Positions 52,443 to 60,697 of a DNA stretch of 64,000 nt are shown piece after piece; positions within the stretch are counted from its first letter, which is position 1; each line of letters starts with the position of its first letter. The translations under genes and the position numbers were made by a program. This DNA comes from Candidatus Heimdallarchaeota archaeon (lineage in GTDB: Archaea > Asgardarchaeota > Heimdallarchaeia > Heimdallarchaeales > Heimdallarchaeaceae): positions 62,001 to 126,000 of the forward strand of contig JAUVXV010000005.1 in the NCBI GenBank assembly GCA_030603365.1, given 5' to 3'. Under the pieces are notes generated by a model. The model saw only the letters and a list, made by a program, of their open reading frames with translations, had not been told where the DNA came from and did not search any database.

Positions 52443-52936
52443 TCATCCATTACCCCCTTTTCAACAAGAATACAAACAACCGTTTTATTTGCATTCATTT
52501 CTTCTAAAGCTCTATCAATTGTGTCTTGCCAACCTTCTTCATAGAGAATCTCATAGGGAACATTGTAAGCATTAAGAACATCTTCTGTAACATCTCCCAT
52601 AAGAAGATGTTCAGGAAAAGTAGCATCAGGCTCTAAACCTCTATAGCTAACAAAAAGAAGCAAAGGGATCTGATAAAGTTGAGCAAGTGAAGTGAGTACA
52701 TCACCAATAGTAGCTAATCCAGAATTTTGCATCAAGACAAAAGAATTTTGTCCTCCTAAATAATAACCACAAGAAATACCAACAGCTTCATCTTCACGAG
52801 TGGCAGGGATATAGTTTATTTTGTCACTTTTTTCAAGTTCAATCAAAAGTTGTTTGAAATATGAACATGGAACACCAGTAGCTAGATTAAGACCATGTTT
52901 ATGTAAGTAAGAAATAAGTTCAACTGAATCAATCAA
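52439..52936 (-). CDS. ThDP-dependent decarboxylase, alpha subunit (ComD/sulfopyruvate decarboxylase type)
   Basis: 165 residues, the pyrimidine-binding half: ATGVPCSYFKQLL, TREDEAVGISCGYYLGG with the conserved catalytic Glu, MQNSGLATIGDVLTSL and LLFVSYRG. It is the N-terminal-domain partner of the beta subunit at 51879 and must pair with it to be active. The start appears to be a TTG at 52936, with AAGGTAG 9 bases before it. No ATG is suitable close by. First gene of the alpha-beta-(MoaD) cluster. Confidence 0.82.
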   Translation of the reverse strand: MIDSVELISYLHKHGLNLATGVPCSYFKQLLIELEKSDKINYIPATREDEAVGISCGYYLGGQNSFVLMQNSGLATIGDVLTSLAQLYQIPLLLFVSYRGLEPDATFPEHLLMGDVTEDVLNAYNVPYEILYEEGWQDTIDRALEEMNANKTVVCILVEKGVMDE

Positions 52937-53015
52937 ATGAATCTACCTTAAGTAAGTGGAAAATTAATAATAGCTATAAATAATTTGCTTAAAGAAAAGA
53001 GGAAAAAATTGGCAG

Positions 53016-53579
53016 TTATCGAGTTTCTACAGTTAAACGTTCAAAGTATGCAGAGATATTCTCAACTAAAGCGACAAAGACTTGATCGACATTCAAACCA
53101 GTTTTAGCAGAAGTTTCCATATAAGGAACATAAAATCCTGACCATTCACTAAGTTGATCAGCATACTCTTGAGCATATTCAGTAGGAACAGCATTAGGTG
53201 TTGATTCTCGAAGATCAGCTTTGTTACCGATTAAAACAATAGGAACGATACGGTTCTTGTTATTACGAATTAATTCATGTAACCAATTGGGTAAGACTGA
53301 ATAAGTTTCTGGACGAGATATGTCAAAGACAAGCAACGCTCCAGCAGTACCTCTGTAGTAGACTTCTCTAACAGCTGAAAATCTCTGTTGTCCTGCAAGA
53401 TCCCAAATTTGGAGTGTATATTCAGTATTTTTGGAGACCGTTTTTTTAACAGCAAAATCAGCTCCAATTGTCATAGAATATCCTTCTTTGAAACTCTCTC
53501 CTAAATATATACGACGAAGGGAAGTCTTTCCGACTGCTCCTTCTCCTAAAAGGGAAACTTTGAAAATTCTTTGGCTCAC
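53016..53579 (-). CDS. Rab/Ras-like small GTPase
   Basis: 187 residues with all Ras-superfamily motifs: G1 GEGAVGKTS (12-20), switch I Thr in MTIGADF, G3 WDLAGQQRF, G4 NKAD and G5 ETSAKTG. The TIGADF and WDLAGQQRF..VR..YYRG patterns are Rab-like. There is no C-terminal Cys, so prenylation is not expected, as for most archaeal homologues. The start is a GTG at 53579 with GGTG 5 bases upstream, and an ATTATATA box lies further up. Monocistronic. A eukaryotic-signature protein that supports Asgard origin. Confidence 0.93.
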   Translation of the reverse strand: MSQRIFKVSLLGEGAVGKTSLRRIYLGESFKEGYSMTIGADFAVKKTVSKNTEYTLQIWDLAGQQRFSAVREVYYRGTAGALLVFDISRPETYSVLPNWLHELIRNNKNRIVPIVLIGNKADLRESTPNAVPTEYAQEYADQLSEWSGFYVPYMETSAKTGLNVDQVFVALVENISAYFERLTVETR

Positions 53580-53720
53580 TATAACACCATCTCTTCCTAT
53601 ATAATTTCACTCATTTTTGTTATTTAAACAATGTGATATAGGGAACGCTCACAGAACTTCTTGTTAAGTTTTTCTAATAAATACACTTGAAAGTTTTTGC
53701 CACAAAAAAGAAATAATAGT

Positions 53721-53736
53721 AAGTCATAAATGACTT
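53721..53736. promoter_or_regulatory. 16-bp palindrome just before the trmO start
   Basis: AAGTCAT, AA, ATGACTT: perfect inverted repeat that ends 1 base before the ATG at 53738. At this position it would overlap the transcription start, so it may be an operator or a 5' hairpin. Confidence 0.35.
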
Positions 53737-53737
53737 G

Positions 53738-54199
53738 ATGGAATATACAATCCGTGAAATAGGTCATATTGAATCACCATTTGAACAAGGTGATGAAGTA
53801 CCTATCCAACCAAGTTTTTCAGAAGCTTTTGGTACTATTATAATAGACCCAGAATTCGTTGAAGGATTAACAGAAATAGAGGGTTTTTCTCATATCATTC
53901 TTTTATACATATTCGACCGAGCTACAACTGTAGACCTCAAAGTTGCACCTTATCTAGATGAAAAACCTAAAGGTATCTTTGCAATCCGCCACCCAAATAG
54001 ACCCAACAAGATAGGTTTATCCATAGTGCAGTTAGTTAAAGTAGATAAAAATAAACTTCTAGTTAAAGGGATAGATGTTCTTAATAATACTCCACTCATT
54101 GATATCAAACCTTTTGTACCTGAGTTTGACATCAAAGGGATAGATAATACAAAGATTGGTTGGTTAGCTAACAAACTTCGTAAACAAGAAGGTGAATGA
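53738..54199 (+). CDS. trmO: TrmO-family tRNA m6t6A37 methyltransferase (TsaA)
   Basis: 153 residues, a beta-barrel SAM-dependent methyltransferase that adds a methyl group to t6A37 of tRNA. Motifs: IGHIESPF at the start, the EGFSHIILLYIFDR block, and GIFAIRHPNRPNKIGLSIVQL, with key residues R-P-N-x-I-G-L-S. Bacterial TrmO has an extra C-terminal domain; this short form is the usual archaeal type. A TTG at 53735 is in frame, but the ATG is preferred. The nucleotidyltransferase gene starts 8 bp before its stop. Confidence 0.88.
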   Translation: MEYTIREIGHIESPFEQGDEVPIQPSFSEAFGTIIIDPEFVEGLTEIEGFSHIILLYIFDRATTVDLKVAPYLDEKPKGIFAIRHPNRPNKIGLSIVQLVKVDKNKLLVKGIDVLNNTPLIDIKPFVPEFDIKGIDNTKIGWLANKLRKQEGE

Positions 54200-55286
54200 T
54201 ATTTCAAAAGTAGACTGTGCAGTTGTTTTAGCCGGAGGAAAAGGAACTAGACTACTACCCTTGACGACAAACCTTCCTAAACCTTTAGTACCCGTGACGC
54301 TTACTCCAATGATCGACTTTGCAATTAAACAGCTGACAGATGCTAGAATATCAAAAATTATAGTTGCAGTAAAATACCTTGGAGAACAAATTAAAGATTA
54401 TCTTCTTACATCACCTAAATTTGAATCTTTAGATATTTCAATACCTGATATCGATCCTAGTGGAACAGCTGATGCAGTTAGAAAAGTTGCTGATCAAATT
54501 GATGGTGATTTTGTTGTTTCAATGGCAGATATTGTTTGTGATTTATCAGTTAATAAAATGCAGAAATTCTTTTACAAAACAGATGCATATGCCACGATTA
54601 GTCTAAAAAATATTGACTTCCCAACCAAAAAATTCGGGGTCATCTTATTAGATAAAAATCAGAATATAGATATTTTTTTAGAGAAACCAAAACCTGAAGA
54701 GATGCTTTTCACAACCCTAGCTTTTGCTTACCGTCCTGTTGCTGAATTTCATCAAAACTTAGTTAATACAGGAATTTACTTTTTTAAGAATAGAGCATTA
54801 GAAATCCTCGATAGCTTTAATGACATTAACGATTTTGGAACAGATTTCTTCCCCTATTTATTACAAGAGAAGTTTAAGCTCAACGGTTTTGTTGATGATT
54901 ACTATTGGCTAGACTGTGGAAATGTGAAAAGCTATCTTTGGGCAAATTACGATATTATGCGTGGTTTTGTTACCAATTTTACTCCACCTGGAAAATCTGA
55001 GAAAGGAATAATAGTTGGAGATAATTGTACCTTATCTGATACGGTTAAGATTATCCCTCCAGTTGTTCTGGGAAACAATGTTTTAATTCAAGAAAATGCA
55101 ACTATAGGTCCTTTTACTGTTATTCATGATAATGTAAAGATTGCCAGTAATTCTAAGATAGACCACAGTGTAATATGGCAAAATTCCGTAGTTGAAGAAG
55201 ATGTCTTGGTGGAAAAATCTGTGGTTTGTAATAATGTGAAAATTGGGAAAAGCAGAAGAATAATAAACTACTCAGCAATAAGCTAA
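54192..55286 (+). CDS. Sugar-phosphate nucleotidyltransferase with left-handed beta-helix
   Basis: 364 residues. N-terminal: LAGGKGTRLLPLTTNLPKPL (nucleotide-binding G-G-x-G-T-R-L motif and K-P), VVSMADIVCD, and the sugar-binding end of the Rossmann-like domain. C-terminal 100 residues: hexapeptide repeats (VVLGNNVLIQENATIGPF, then VIWQNSVVEEDVLVEKSVV) forming a left-handed beta-helix. This is the layout of mannose-1-phosphate guanylyltransferases and glucose-1-phosphate nucleotidyltransferases of archaea; the nucleotide is not certain. The likely start is a GTG at 54192 that overlaps trmO by 8 bp. Feeds glycan or glycoprotein synthesis. Confidence 0.85.
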   Translation: MNDISKVDCAVVLAGGKGTRLLPLTTNLPKPLVPVTLTPMIDFAIKQLTDARISKIIVAVKYLGEQIKDYLLTSPKFESLDISIPDIDPSGTADAVRKVADQIDGDFVVSMADIVCDLSVNKMQKFFYKTDAYATISLKNIDFPTKKFGVILLDKNQNIDIFLEKPKPEEMLFTTLAFAYRPVAEFHQNLVNTGIYFFKNRALEILDSFNDINDFGTDFFPYLLQEKFKLNGFVDDYYWLDCGNVKSYLWANYDIMRGFVTNFTPPGKSEKGIIVGDNCTLSDTVKIIPPVVLGNNVLIQENATIGPFTVIHDNVKIASNSKIDHSVIWQNSVVEEDVLVEKSVVCNNVKIGKSRRIINYSAIS

Positions 55287-55297
55287 TTTAGTGAGAT

Positions 55298-55948
55298 ATG
55301 TTGAATATAAAGAAAATGAAATCAGTTCGTCGTTTATCAATTGTTTTACTAACTATCTATCTTCTTAATCTTACCATGATCCCTCTGCAAGCTCAGAATA
55401 CAAGTGTACTTTTTAAAGATATGAACATGATACTTGATGATGTAAGTTTCTACAGTGGAGTAAGGATTGTAGTATTTTTCTCACCTTCATGTTATGCTTG
55501 TAAAGAAGAAGTTCCAACCTTAAAAAAAATAGAAGAAAATTACAATGTTAGTATATTCATGCTTGATGTTCATCAACCTCTTACAAATGAGACATTAGTT
55601 GATTTTATTGATGAAATGGATATACCAGAAGAATGGACGCTTGGATTTGTTACTGATGCTTCCTATTATGGTTTCAACATTTCATATTTTCCGGTTACTA
55701 TTGTTCTTGATGATGAAGGTAGAATTGCCGCAGATATCTTAGGAGCTGCAAGTTATCTTTTTCTAGAAGATAGTGTAGTAAACGCAATAGAACACAACAC
55801 AGATGAATATTTTACAGATAGGATAGAAGATCCAGGAAGTAAGCTTGATGTGATTTTCATTGTTGTTGGTGTTATAGTAGCAGCTGTCGTCTTGTACTTC
55901 TTGATTAAATCTATACCACCCAAGAAGAAGAAAGAAGAAGTGGATTAG
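55298..55948 (+). CDS. Exported, membrane-anchored thioredoxin-like protein
   Basis: 216 residues: signal peptide (RLSIVLLTIYLLNLTMIP), a thioredoxin fold with the active site SCYACKEE (CxxC), the cis-Pro in YFPVTIVLDDEG, and a C-terminal membrane helix (VIFIVVGVIVAAVVLYFLI) followed by a Lys-rich tail. It resembles TlpA/ResA-type proteins and would act on disulfides outside the cell. GTGAG lies just before the ATG. 12 bp after the nucleotidyltransferase gene, so probably in the same operon. Its stop overlaps the convergent gene by 4 bp. Confidence 0.82.
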   Translation: MLNIKKMKSVRRLSIVLLTIYLLNLTMIPLQAQNTSVLFKDMNMILDDVSFYSGVRIVVFFSPSCYACKEEVPTLKKIEENYNVSIFMLDVHQPLTNETLVDFIDEMDIPEEWTLGFVTDASYYGFNISYFPVTIVLDDEGRIAADILGAASYLFLEDSVVNAIEHNTDEYFTDRIEDPGSKLDVIFIVVGVIVAAVVLYFLIKSIPPKKKKEEVD

Positions 55949-56877
55949 GTTATCTTTGATCCACAACTCACACAAGTTTTAGCGTTGTCATAAACTATTA
56001 ATCCACAGATGGGACAAAAAACTGAAAAATCTTGCTTAATAGGAACTTCTATAATTTTATTCCCAGTTTCTATGTATCGGATTCCCTTAACTTGTGGTAA
56101 GACATTATTTCTTGGTTCTTTCTCATGATTCATAAGAAGATGACCAATTTTGATTTTTCTACTATCTTTCCAGATGAAAATGAAGAAACCTACAGCTATT
56201 ACTGCAGAAATATAGGTCATGACTAGCTCTGAATATATAAAGAACATACTTGCCCAACCTCCAGTTAATTGCAATAATATTAAGAAAATAAATGGTAATA
56301 AATATCGTACTACTGGATTTATTGCAAATAAGGTGTAGAAAATACTTCCTCCTGTCTTAACTCCCTTGTATCTCCCTATTATAGTTATTAGATTTTTTAC
56401 TAGAATAAATCCAAAAATATGCAACATAATCATCAACATAAAAGGAACGGTCAAATCACCTTGGCTACTATAATTTAGTAGTAGTTCTCTTAGCATTGTA
56501 AGAATCTCATAAAGAGCTACAAAAACACCTGCTAAAATAACAGAAAAGAACGCGTAATTAGTCTTCTTCTTGTTTTCAACACCTATATTGTTTCTTCTCC
56601 AGCTCATAACCTGTAATCCCATTAGAACAAACATAAGTATAAGATAACTCGAATCAACGATTCTCCAAGTTATCCACATTTGCTCTGGAGAATCTTCTAG
56701 AGCAATGAATAAAATTCTATTAACCATTTCAGCGATATAATAGAGCATCATCCCGAAACCTGCGAACTTTAACCAGAAAAAAGAGAAACTTTCATTTCCA
56801 TAATTATTCGCAATTTGAATCTTTTTACTCAATTTATCTTCTCCATAATTGCTTACAGATTGACTATTGTTGGTCAT
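55945..56877 (-). CDS. Multi-helix membrane protein with C-terminal zinc ribbon
   Basis: 310 residues with about seven hydrophobic helices (for example FWLKFAGFGMMLYYIAEMV, YAFFSVILAGVFVALYEIL, FMLMIMLHIFGFILV), a cytoplasmic stretch and a C-terminal zinc ribbon CPICGLIVYDN...CVSCGSKI. The layout (7TM sensor-like part plus soluble end) recalls the 7TM-longin protein at 35157, with a ribbon instead of the longin domain. I do not recognise a family. Monocistronic. Sensor or scaffold role possible. Confidence 0.65.
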   Translation of the reverse strand: MTNNSQSVSNYGEDKLSKKIQIANNYGNESFSFFWLKFAGFGMMLYYIAEMVNRILFIALEDSPEQMWITWRIVDSSYLILMFVLMGLQVMSWRRNNIGVENKKKTNYAFFSVILAGVFVALYEILTMLRELLLNYSSQGDLTVPFMLMIMLHIFGFILVKNLITIIGRYKGVKTGGSIFYTLFAINPVVRYLLPFIFLILLQLTGGWASMFFIYSELVMTYISAVIAVGFFIFIWKDSRKIKIGHLLMNHEKEPRNNVLPQVKGIRYIETGNKIIEVPIKQDFSVFCPICGLIVYDNAKTCVSCGSKIT

Positions 56878-56966
56878 TATTTTTCGGTTTGAACTGCTTC
56901 TGAAGTACTTATAAACTTGTTTTTCAAGTTGTGATATTCAGAAATAATAAGATGATGAAGAATTAT

Positions 56967-58424
56967 CTATTTTTCGTTGTTATCTTCTTTTAGTTCTTTT
57001 ATTGATTTCTTGTCAGTAGCTTTTGGTTGACTACCTGGCAATTCCTTAGGAACAGGAATAGTTTCAACATCTGTTGGCTCTCCAATATACCCTCTAACAT
57101 CCTTAACAATCGAATCTGTTTTGATTTCAATTGGTTGAATGTCCTTATCGATACTAGTATCAGTAACGATAGGATCAATTTTTTGTTTAATTTCTGTAAC
57201 AGTTTCAATTGGGTCAACATCAGGTTTCATATCTGGTTTTGTTACAATAGGATCAATATCTGCTTTAATTGATGAAGCGATATTTATATTATGAACTTCA
57301 ACATCCACACCTTTTGAATCTTCACTAATCGATTCTACTTCACCTCTTAATCTAATTCCTTCTTCATGTTGTAGTTCTATACCTTTTGCAATCTTTTGCT
57401 TTAACTCTACTTTATCATCAATAACTTCTACATCAGGTTGAGAAACAATTCGAGTAAATTTGATTTTTGTAGTGATTCCAATAATATCACTTACTAGAGG
57501 AATGAGTCTCTGGAAGAGTTTATTAGCTCCTTCTTTCCAAAAGATATATTTTTTTTCAGAATCATAAGAATAATTCATATCAGTGATTGAGAATCTCTTA
57601 AGAGTAATGTTGTTTGTATTTTGTGCCAGTTCTAGAGTTCCCTTCCTATCGTGATCTGTTAATTGTAATTCCTTGATTAACTTGACTTTAGAAGCATCCA
57701 TGTTTGATAGAAAACTTAACAGAGATATGACCATGAGTAGAATACTTAAAGGTAGAATATAATCCCCTAATGTTGAAGTATATGGGAGTTTCAAGCCTAA
57801 AAGAATTCCTCCAGCAACAAATCCAAATATTTTCAAAATCAATAGAATATTTCTTTCTTTACTATATTTATATGGACCAAAAAGTGAGAAATAAATCCAA
57901 TAGTTGAGAGATTCAGGATTAATATATGCTCTTGACTGCATGCCAAGAAAATTGCTTCTTTCAATTTGCTTCTGATCTTCTATCTCTCTTATTTGTGAGA
58001 ATTCAATATGGGCAGAAGCATAATCTTCTCTCTTTTGTTTGATTAAAAGTTTAAAGTAATTCTTTCCTTGTTTTATAGAACTTACAAAAGAAATATCTCT
58101 GAACCATACTTCTCGAGGACCTATCGTTATAGTCTCCAATTTGGTAGATTTACTCTTTTTAGATAGATCGCTGAACCATCCTACAACTGAATAATGAACT
58201 GAAATAGTAATAGGTTGTCCTGTATCGTTTGTGATAAAAACTCTAACAATCCCTCTCGCTTTTTCAGGTACTTGATCGATAATGGGAAGGAGTACATACG
58301 AAATTTCTTTGATTGTCTCCATTTCGATGTTTTCTCGGAGTTCCTCATCTACATCTTGGTAATGAGTAAATTTGGAAACGAATTTTGTAGCAAAAATAGG
58401 ATTTTCTACAATTTCATTACTCAT
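56967..58424 (-). CDS. Membrane protein with repeated acidic/hydrophobic C-terminal tail
   Basis: About 485 residues, not recognised. Residues 50-150 look like a beta-sandwich (VRVFITNDTGQPITISVHYSV and similar strands), two membrane helices follow at about 200-220 and 225-245, and the last 110 residues repeat the pattern D-P-I-V/E-T....[DI]K..ID about four times. A TTG at 58433 opens the frame, but the ATG at 58424, with GAGAGAT before it, is preferred. Divergent from the TPR gene at 58610. Probably a surface or membrane-organising protein. Confidence 0.55.
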   Translation of the reverse strand: MSNEIVENPIFATKFVSKFTHYQDVDEELRENIEMETIKEISYVLLPIIDQVPEKARGIVRVFITNDTGQPITISVHYSVVGWFSDLSKKSKSTKLETITIGPREVWFRDISFVSSIKQGKNYFKLLIKQKREDYASAHIEFSQIREIEDQKQIERSNFLGMQSRAYINPESLNYWIYFSLFGPYKYSKERNILLILKIFGFVAGGILLGLKLPYTSTLGDYILPLSILLMVISLLSFLSNMDASKVKLIKELQLTDHDRKGTLELAQNTNNITLKRFSITDMNYSYDSEKKYIFWKEGANKLFQRLIPLVSDIIGITTKIKFTRIVSQPDVEVIDDKVELKQKIAKGIELQHEEGIRLRGEVESISEDSKGVDVEVHNINIASSIKADIDPIVTKPDMKPDVDPIETVTEIKQKIDPIVTDTSIDKDIQPIEIKTDSIVKDVRGYIGEPTDVETIPVPKELPGSQPKATDKKSIKELKEDNNEK

Positions 58425-58609
58425 ATCTCTCAATTAAGCATTTGTCTTTAACTTAATAATATTTTCCTTAATTTCTTCCAATAAACCTAAGATAAGATTT
58501 TAAGAAATCCATTACCTTTCACTGTGACTTGTTCTGGAAAATAGACATTACTAGTACTGTAAAAATCTTTAATAGATAATTTTGTTTATACAGTATACAG
58601 TGAAACATT

Positions 58610-60643
58610 TTGAGACCAGATGAGTTTGATCTTCCTAATGAATTCTCTCGATATGAGAAGTTTATACAAGAAGATTTCGAAAATTTCCATCCGGTTTTCT
58701 TAAAATATCAAGACATGGGTTTCAGTTTTTTTCAATCAATTGTTTATGCTTCGGATGATTTAGCTAATACAATAAGTGTTCCTGAGATTTCAAAAATAAA
58801 TTACACACAATTGACAATGATAGGATACTTCTTGCTTTCTCAATACAAAAAAGTATTAACTTTTCCAATACCTGAAGATAACTTTGAAGCAATGTTCTTT
58901 AGATTTAAATCAGCACAATATGTTGGAGAAAAAGATATTGTTTCAGCGTTGCTCGCAAATACAATTGCTTTACTAGTAGAGCTCAAGAAAAATGAACCAC
59001 AGCTTCACAAAAATTTCTCAATCATCTTGTCTATCGAAATTGCTTCAATGAATTCTGATGTTCTATCCATTCAAAAGTACTCTAAAGAATTCAAATCTAT
59101 GATACTAAATACGGTTTTGATAAAAGAATATCCTCTGCTAGCTTTGCAAGTAGTTAGCGATTTAGCATATCGAGAATTTCGAACTGGAGATGAAGCATAT
59201 TCAGGCTGGCTAGAAATCTACAAAGAGCTTGCCGAAGCATTGAATATGGACACTAAAAGACTGGATTGCTATACAATGCTTGGAGGATTGTACAGATTCA
59301 AAGGTTATCTTGAAGAAGCTTCTGAATATTATAGCAAAGCTATTGTTATGGCAGAAAATATCGGTAACAAAGAATTCATTGCATCGCTAATCGCTAATAT
59401 GGCTGATTTAGAACAAACAAGAGGGAATTTAGAAAAAGCATTTCTTCTTTGTCATGAAGCTCTGAAAGATCCAGAGATATCTAAGTCAAAACCATCTATT
59501 TACATAAACTTGTCAGAAGTTCTGATTAAACAAGAAAAATATACTGAAGCATTAAATTATCTAGAAAAAGCTCTCCAATTGACCAGTCAAAAATCTCCAA
59601 TTGTAAATTTGCTATATGGTTTCGCTCTAACTAAAATACCAGGAAAGAATAACTTCAATGAAGGAATAAAGTATCTGCAAAAAGGACGATTCTTAAGTGA
59701 ACAATCAAAGAATCAAAGATGGCTAACAACTTGCCATTATTACCAAGGCAGAGTGTATCTTGATACTTATGATTTATCAGCAGCAATTGAATCATTCGAA
59801 AAATGTTATAAGCTAGCAATTCTGAGTGAATTTCAATATATTGTTCTTTCTCAACTATATCTCGCAGAAGCCTATCTTCACAGATATAAGATATCTCAAT
59901 CTGAAACTGATCTATCGGAATCAGAGAGATATTTAGCTAATGTTATCTCGATATGCCAAGAACAAGAATTACCAATTTTAGCTGAAGTACTTTACATCAG
60001 CGGACAACTGTTAGTTGCTCTTAATGAATTGGTAGATGCAGAATTTGTTTTCATGCAAGCAAAGGAATTAGCTGAAGAAAATAATAATCATCAACTGGTA
60101 AACAGATGCTCTTCAAGTGTTGAAAAAATACAAACAAATCAAATAGAAAAGCCAATGGTTATTATAAATGAGATAACAGACATAATCAATGATCTAGCTA
60201 AAAATTCCTATATTAAGAAAACTAAAAAAATGCCTCAAATTTATTTTCTGAACATCTTTACTCATGAAGGAAAATATGTCTACTCTTACTATTTCAACAG
60301 ATTATTTACAATTAATGATGTGTTGATTTCTGGATTAATTTCTGCAATAAGAACCATGTCCTCTGAAGTGTTTGGAAGCGGTTTAAGGGGTATCGATTTT
60401 GAAGGAAAAAGACTTCTAGTTGAAAGTTTTGGAAAATTCTGTGGAATATTAGCTTGTGACAGAGACAGTTTTAATGCACGAACTAAATTGTATAACTTTG
60501 TCCAAAGATTTAATCAGAAGTTTGAAAATTCTTACGAGAACATCAATGAAGCTGAAATACTAGCTAAGATTCAGAAAGAAGCAGATTTTATGATTGATAT
60601 TATTTTTGAAAAACCCGAGAAATCAATTATTCCACCTCAATAA
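58610..60643 (+). CDS. TPR-repeat protein with C-terminal longin/roadblock-like domain
   Basis: 677 residues. The middle (about 200-510) has TPR repeats such as LGGLYRFKGYLEEASEYYSKA and NLSEVLIKQEKYTEALNYLEKA, giving a protein-binding superhelix. The last 125 residues (PQIYFLNIFTHEGKYVYSYYF, DVLISGLISAIRTMSSEVFG, KRLLVE) match the soluble end of the 7TM protein at 35157-36278 in strand order and key residues. This suggests an adaptor domain of the longin/roadblock type, which in eukaryotes works with small GTPases. The start is a TTG at 58610 with TTTATACA about 25 bp before, so the mRNA may be leaderless. No ATG fits. Confidence 0.7.
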   Translation: MRPDEFDLPNEFSRYEKFIQEDFENFHPVFLKYQDMGFSFFQSIVYASDDLANTISVPEISKINYTQLTMIGYFLLSQYKKVLTFPIPEDNFEAMFFRFKSAQYVGEKDIVSALLANTIALLVELKKNEPQLHKNFSIILSIEIASMNSDVLSIQKYSKEFKSMILNTVLIKEYPLLALQVVSDLAYREFRTGDEAYSGWLEIYKELAEALNMDTKRLDCYTMLGGLYRFKGYLEEASEYYSKAIVMAENIGNKEFIASLIANMADLEQTRGNLEKAFLLCHEALKDPEISKSKPSIYINLSEVLIKQEKYTEALNYLEKALQLTSQKSPIVNLLYGFALTKIPGKNNFNEGIKYLQKGRFLSEQSKNQRWLTTCHYYQGRVYLDTYDLSAAIESFEKCYKLAILSEFQYIVLSQLYLAEAYLHRYKISQSETDLSESERYLANVISICQEQELPILAEVLYISGQLLVALNELVDAEFVFMQAKELAEENNNHQLVNRCSSSVEKIQTNQIEKPMVIINEITDIINDLAKNSYIKKTKKMPQIYFLNIFTHEGKYVYSYYFNRLFTINDVLISGLISAIRTMSSEVFGSGLRGIDFEGKRLLVESFGKFCGILACDRDSFNARTKLYNFVQRFNQKFENSYENINEAEILAKIQKEADFMIDIIFEKPEKSIIPPQ

Positions 60644-60697
60644 TTTCTATTCATAGAGAAAACGTTTTTTATTTGGCTATTCAAAATCATTATACTG

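Noticed and set aside
51879..52936. Methanogenesis (coenzyme M) as proof of a methanogen
   Set aside because: A ComDE-like pair alone does not show methanogenesis; related decarboxylases act on phosphonopyruvate, and no other methanogenesis gene is in the window.
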